From positions 1 to 64,000 of the forward strand of contig JAEEZS010000009.1 in the NCBI GenBank assembly GCA_016291905.1: a stretch of 64,000 bases of DNA. Reading direction: 5' to 3'. Below, piece by piece: positions 60,809 through 64,000 of this stretch. The position numbers and the translations under genes are program-made. Origin of the DNA: Bacteroidaceae bacterium (GTDB taxonomy: Bacteria > Bacteroidota > Bacteroidia > Bacteroidales > Bacteroidaceae). A model generated the notes under the pieces. The model had not been told where the DNA came from. It ran no database searches and saw only the letters and a program-made list of their open reading frames with translations. How positions within the stretch are numbered: position 1 is the stretch's first letter; the number at the start of each line of letters is the position of its first letter.

Positions 60809-62050
60809 TTAAAGTCTCATCTTGCGGGTGAGGGCCTCGAGGAAGTAGTAGTCGGCATAGTTGAGGGGGACGTTGACCTCGGCATGATGGGGCTTGGAGC
60901 CGACGCTGTGCATGAGCAGGAATCCGCCGTTGGTGCCCACCTCGGCGCGGTAGGCGGGTGAGGCCAGGGCCGTCAGGAGGCCGTCGGCATAGGCGCGGAG
61001 CTCCTTGCGCTGGCGGGGGCTGACGTAGGTGGCCAGCTCGTAGAGGGCAGAGGAGAGGACGGCGGCAGACGAGGCATCGCGTTCCTCGGTACGGGAACCT
61101 GTGCCCGCAGGGGCGTCCATGTCCCACCAGGGGACGAGGTCGTCGGTGCGGTCGGGGTGGTCGCGCAGGAAGGCGAAGGTGCGCAGAGCCTGGTCGAGGT
61201 ACTTCTTGTCGCGGGTGTAGCGGTACATCAGCGTGAAGCCATAGACGGCCCACGACTGTCCGCGCGACCAGGCGCTCTCGTCGGCGAAGCCCTGGTTGGT
61301 GTGCTTGCTGAGGACGCGGCCCGTGGCGGCATCGTACTCAAGGACGTGGTAGCACGAGCCGTTGGGGCGGAAGTGGTTCTTCAGCGTGTTGTCGGCATGG
61401 GTGATGGCAATCTGGCGGAACGAGTCGTCGCCGCTCAGACGGCTGGCCTCGAAGAGTAGCTCGAGGTTCATCATGTTGTCGATGATGACGCTGACCTGCT
61501 TGCCGCCGATGCGTCCCCACGAGCGTATGACGCCCGCCTCGGGCACATAGCGCTTGCAGAGGCTGCGGGCGGTGTTGATGAGGACGGTCTTATAGGCGTC
61601 GTCGCCCTGCGGGCCGTAGCCGAAGCCTTTGTCGCCGGCAAGGATGCGCCGTCCCTGACCGTAGCTGTCGCCCATCATGAAGCCGACGTCGTGGTTGTCG
61701 GTATAGTACTGGACGCGGTCGAGGGCCTCGGTGTAGCGTTCGGCAATGGGGCGCCACTTCTCGTCGCCCGTCAGCTCATAGAGTTCCCAAAGGGTGCCGG
61801 CAAAGAAGCCGCTGCACCAGTCATAGATGCCGATGCCGCGGACGCTGCCGTCGGCATTGAGCGTGCGGGGGTTGATGAACGTGTCGGGGGTGCAGACTTG
61901 CGAGAGCATATACTCGGTCTGCTGGGCTGCGAAGCGGATGTTGTCGTCGAAGAACGCCTGGTCGTTCTTGGAAGAGGGGGTGCAGGCCGCCAACAATAAT
62001 AATGAAAAATGAAAAATGAAAAATGAAGAATAAATAGCTTTGTTTCGCAT
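60809..62050 (-). CDS. Unsaturated glucuronyl hydrolase, GH88-type lipoprotein
   Basis: 413 residues; lipobox LLAAC (Cys about residue 23). The (alpha/alpha)6-barrel pattern with WCSGFFAGTLWELYELTG, HDVGFMMGDSYG, VIIDNMMNLELLFEAS (first catalytic Asp), GFADESAWSRGQSWAVYGF and ERDASSAAVLSSALYEL (second Asp) matches GH88. The enzyme removes the 4,5-unsaturated uronic acid left by polysaccharide lyases acting on glycosaminoglycans or similar polymers. No lyase is adjacent, although the 687-residue secreted protein at 15.2-17.3 kb could be one. The signal region contains short direct repeats of AAAAATGAAA type. Confidence 0.87.
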   Translation of the reverse strand: MRNKAIYSSFFIFHFSLLLLAACTPSSKNDQAFFDDNIRFAAQQTEYMLSQVCTPDTFINPRTLNADGSVRGIGIYDWCSGFFAGTLWELYELTGDEKWRPIAERYTEALDRVQYYTDNHDVGFMMGDSYGQGRRILAGDKGFGYGPQGDDAYKTVLINTARSLCKRYVPEAGVIRSWGRIGGKQVSVIIDNMMNLELLFEASRLSGDDSFRQIAITHADNTLKNHFRPNGSCYHVLEYDAATGRVLSKHTNQGFADESAWSRGQSWAVYGFTLMYRYTRDKKYLDQALRTFAFLRDHPDRTDDLVPWWDMDAPAGTGSRTEERDASSAAVLSSALYELATYVSPRQRKELRAYADGLLTALASPAYRAEVGTNGGFLLMHSVGSKPHHAEVNVPLNYADYYFLEALTRKMRL

Positions 62051-62095
62051 GGTTAATGAAAGAATAGAGATGGATGATAGAGTTAAGAATTACAC

Positions 62096-63877
62096 TTAGT
62101 CGAGTTTCAGGACGGCGAGGAAGGCCTTCTGGGGGACTTCGACGTTGCCTATCTGCTTCATACGCTTCTTGCCACGCTTCTGCTTCTCGAGCAGCTTGCG
62201 CTTACGGCTGACGTCGCCGCCGTAGCACTTGGCCGTGACGTCCTTGCGCACCTGCTTGACCGTCTCGCGGGCGATGATCTTGCCTCCGATGGCAGCCTGA
62301 ATGGCGATGTCGAACTGCTGACGGGGGATGAGGTCCTTGAGCTTCTCGCACATGCGGCGTCCAAGGTCGTACGCATTATCCACGTGAGTGAGTGTGCTGA
62401 GGGCATCGACGGGCTCGCCGTTGAGCAGGATGTCGAGCTTGATGAGCCGCGAGGGGCGGTAGCCCGCAGGGTGGTAGTCAAACGATGCATAGCCCTTTGA
62501 GATGGACTTCAGTTTGTCGTAGAAGTCGATGACAATCTCGCCGAGGGGGAGATTGTAGTAAATCTCCACGCGGTTGCCGCTGATGTACTCCTGCTTCACC
62601 AGCTCGCCGCGCTTACCGAGGCAGAGTGTCATGATGGGGCCGATGTAGTCCGTAGCCGTGATGATGCTGGCACGGATATAGGGCTCCTCAATATGGTCGA
62701 TGAGCGTGGGGTCTGGCATACCGCCCGGGTTGTGCACCTCGGTCATGTGTCCCTGCTTGTCGTAGACGTTGTAGGAGACGTTGGGCACAGTGGTGATGAC
62801 AGCCATATCAAACTCGCGGTCAAGTCTTTCCTGAACAATCTCCATGTGAAGCAATCCAAGGAAGCCGCAGCGGAAGCCAAAGCCGAGCGCCACGGACGAT
62901 TCAGGGGTGAACGTCAGCGAAGCATCATTAAGCTGCAACTTTTCCAACGAAGCACGCAGGTCTTCGTAGTCCTCTGCCTCAATAGGATAGACACCAGCAA
63001 AGACCATCGGCTTGCTCTCCTCGAAGCCCGAAATAGCCTCGGCACAAGGACGGGCTGTGTGGGTGATGGTGTCGCCCACCTTCACCTCAGTGCTCGTCTT
63101 GATGCCGCTGATGATGTAGCCCACGTCGCCCGTACGCAGTTCCTTGCGGGGAATCATGTCCATCTTCAGGATGCCCACCTCGTCGGCATCATATTCCTTG
63201 CCCGTGTTGAAAAACTTCACCTTGTCGCCCGTGTGGATGACGCCGTTGACAACTTTAAAATAGGCGATAATGCCACGGAACGAGTTGAAAACCGAGTCGA
63301 AGATGAGACATTGAAGGGGAGCATTCTCGTCGCCCACAGGACAGGGAATGCGCTCAACAACAGCGTCGAGGATATCCAGCACGCCCTCGCCCGTCTTGGC
63401 GCTACAACGGATGATTTCCTCACGCTTGCAGCCAAGCAAGTCGACAATCTCATCCTCCACCGCATCGGGATTGGCGCTGGGCATGTCGCACTTGTTGATG
63501 ACGGGGATGATTTCCAGGTCGTGTTCGATGGCCATGTAGAGGTTGCTGATGGTCTGGGCCTGTACGCCCTGACTGGCGTCCACTACCAGCACAGCACCTT
63601 CGCAGGCTGCGATGCTGCGGGAGACCTCGTAGGAGAAGTCCACATGTCCCGGTGTGTCAATCAGATTAAGGACAAACGTCTCTCCCCCATGTTCATACTC
63701 CATCTGGATGGCGTGGCTCTTGATAGTAATGCCGCGCTCGCGCTCCAGTTCCATGTCATCAAGCATCTGCCCTTCGGTAATCTGGATGGTGTGGGTGTAC
63801 TCCAGCATACGGTCGGCAAGGGTTGACTTGCCGTGGTCTATATGGGCAATAATGCAGAAATTGCGGATATTTTTCAT
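62096..63877 (-). CDS. lepA: Elongation factor 4 (LepA)
   Basis: 593 residues, standard LepA length. GTPase motifs [22 protein letters not shown] and [10 protein letters not shown] are visible, and the LepA-specific C-terminal part ends [20 protein letters not shown], then [13 protein letters not shown]. It is a ribosome-associated GTPase conserved in nearly all bacteria. It is followed on the minus strand by the GH88 gene after 45 bases, without a functional link. Confidence 0.96.
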   Translation of the reverse strand: MKNIRNFCIIAHIDHGKSTLADRMLEYTHTIQITEGQMLDDMELERERGITIKSHAIQMEYEHGGETFVLNLIDTPGHVDFSYEVSRSIAACEGAVLVVDASQGVQAQTISNLYMAIEHDLEIIPVINKCDMPSANPDAVEDEIVDLLGCKREEIIRCSAKTGEGVLDILDAVVERIPCPVGDENAPLQCLIFDSVFNSFRGIIAYFKVVNGVIHTGDKVKFFNTGKEYDADEVGILKMDMIPRKELRTGDVGYIISGIKTSTEVKVGDTITHTARPCAEAISGFEESKPMVFAGVYPIEAEDYEDLRASLEKLQLNDASLTFTPESSVALGFGFRCGFLGLLHMEIVQERLDREFDMAVITTVPNVSYNVYDKQGHMTEVHNPGGMPDPTLIDHIEEPYIRASIITATDYIGPIMTLCLGKRGELVKQEYISGNRVEIYYNLPLGEIVIDFYDKLKSISKGYASFDYHPAGYRPSRLIKLDILLNGEPVDALSTLTHVDNAYDLGRRMCEKLKDLIPRQQFDIAIQAAIGGKIIARETVKQVRKDVTAKCYGGDVSRKRKLLEKQKRGKKRMKQIGNVEVPQKAFLAVLKLD

Positions 63878-63907
63878 CTATTTACAATGCCCTTAACAAA
63901 GGGTGTT

Positions 63908-64000
63908 TTAGTCAATTCCCAGTGACTTCTTCATAGCGGCAATCTTCTCCAGCGCGGCAGCACAGCAGTCGGCGTACTCGTCGGGGCGGTGCATGACACC
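63908..64000 (-). CDS. 3' end of an unidentified gene
   Basis: The minus strand is open from the window edge to TAA at 63910-63908 and encodes GVMHRPDEYADCCAAALEKI, then AAMKKSLGID as the last residues. Only about 30 residues are visible, ending in a helix, which is too little to identify the protein. It lies 31 bases upstream of lepA on the same strand and may be in its operon. Confidence 0.5.
   Translation of the reverse strand, partial: GVMHRPDEYADCCAAALEKIAAMKKSLGID

Noticed and set aside
62693-63826. 377-residue frame antisense to lepA
   Set aside because: Shadow of lepA with no recognisable domain or promoter.

Overview
The window looks like a chromosome segment of a Prevotella-type member of the Bacteroidota (Prevotella, Segatella or Xylanibacter). 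Three things point there: promoters of the form TTTG-N19/20-TAnnTTTG, secreted proteins ending in the short 'YN.xGQR...KG..IV..GK' tail, and gene content close to rumen or gut Prevotella (a fused GH10 xylanase/CE1 esterase, a nan cluster, SusC-like barrels, AsmA, HU-like DNA-binding proteins). Most genes are moderately GC-rich. The block at about 56.2-59.6 kb is visibly AT-richer.

Layout. 1-2.0 kb: a secreted thioredoxin-fold protein broken by an in-frame TAG. 2.1-8.9 kb (minus): a complete sialic acid operon (MFS transporter, NanA lyase, AGE epimerase, two-domain sialate O-acetylesterase, NanM-like mutarotase). 9-12.5 kb: a small lipoprotein and an AsmA-family protein. 12.5-13.3 kb: an HU-like gene remnant and dense repeats. 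13.3-20 kb (minus): DsbD, a large secreted protein of unknown function, a Ser-rich repeat protein and GDP-mannose pyrophosphorylase. 20.2-27 kb: PurL, two half-size chromate-family transporters and an acyl-CoA synthetase. 27-29.8 kb (minus): LMW phosphatase, TadA, a small basic protein and a GHL10 lipoprotein. 29.8-30.6 kb: repeats. 30.6-37 kb: a small secreted protein, an LRR/redoxin/M64 peptidase fusion, UvrA and a barrel protein. 37.2-40.6 kb: a probable zinc uptake set (His/Cys-rich protein, His-rich TonB receptor, ZIP permease). 40.7-44.3 kb: AlkZ-related protein, flavodoxin lipoprotein, ComEC and ribulose-phosphate epimerase. 44.7 kb: tRNA-His. 44.9-47.1 kb: Xyn10D-Fae1A-like enzyme. 47.2-52.9 kb: a MacAB-TolC-like efflux operon with two permeases. 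53-55.5 kb: an esterase and an alpha/alpha-barrel enzyme. 55.5-60.7 kb: a decayed, repeat-rich accessory region (broken TPR gene, truncated RAYT transposase, AT-rich outer membrane barrel protein, truncated IS, REP-like repeats). 60.8-64 kb: GH88 hydrolase, LepA and the end of one more gene.

The most unusual signal is in the intergenic DNA. Five separate tandem arrays have the same 21-bp period but four different unit sequences. At three loci they lie beside oppositely oriented arrays of short repeats (8 or 11 bp, with a different repeat word at each locus). At two of these loci the arms enclose an AT-rich core; at one they form a perfect 41-bp inverted repeat. I do not recognise this composite architecture. 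A second signal is a ~120-bp REP-like repeat, carrying its own promoter, that brackets the AT-rich barrel gene next to a broken RAYT transposase.
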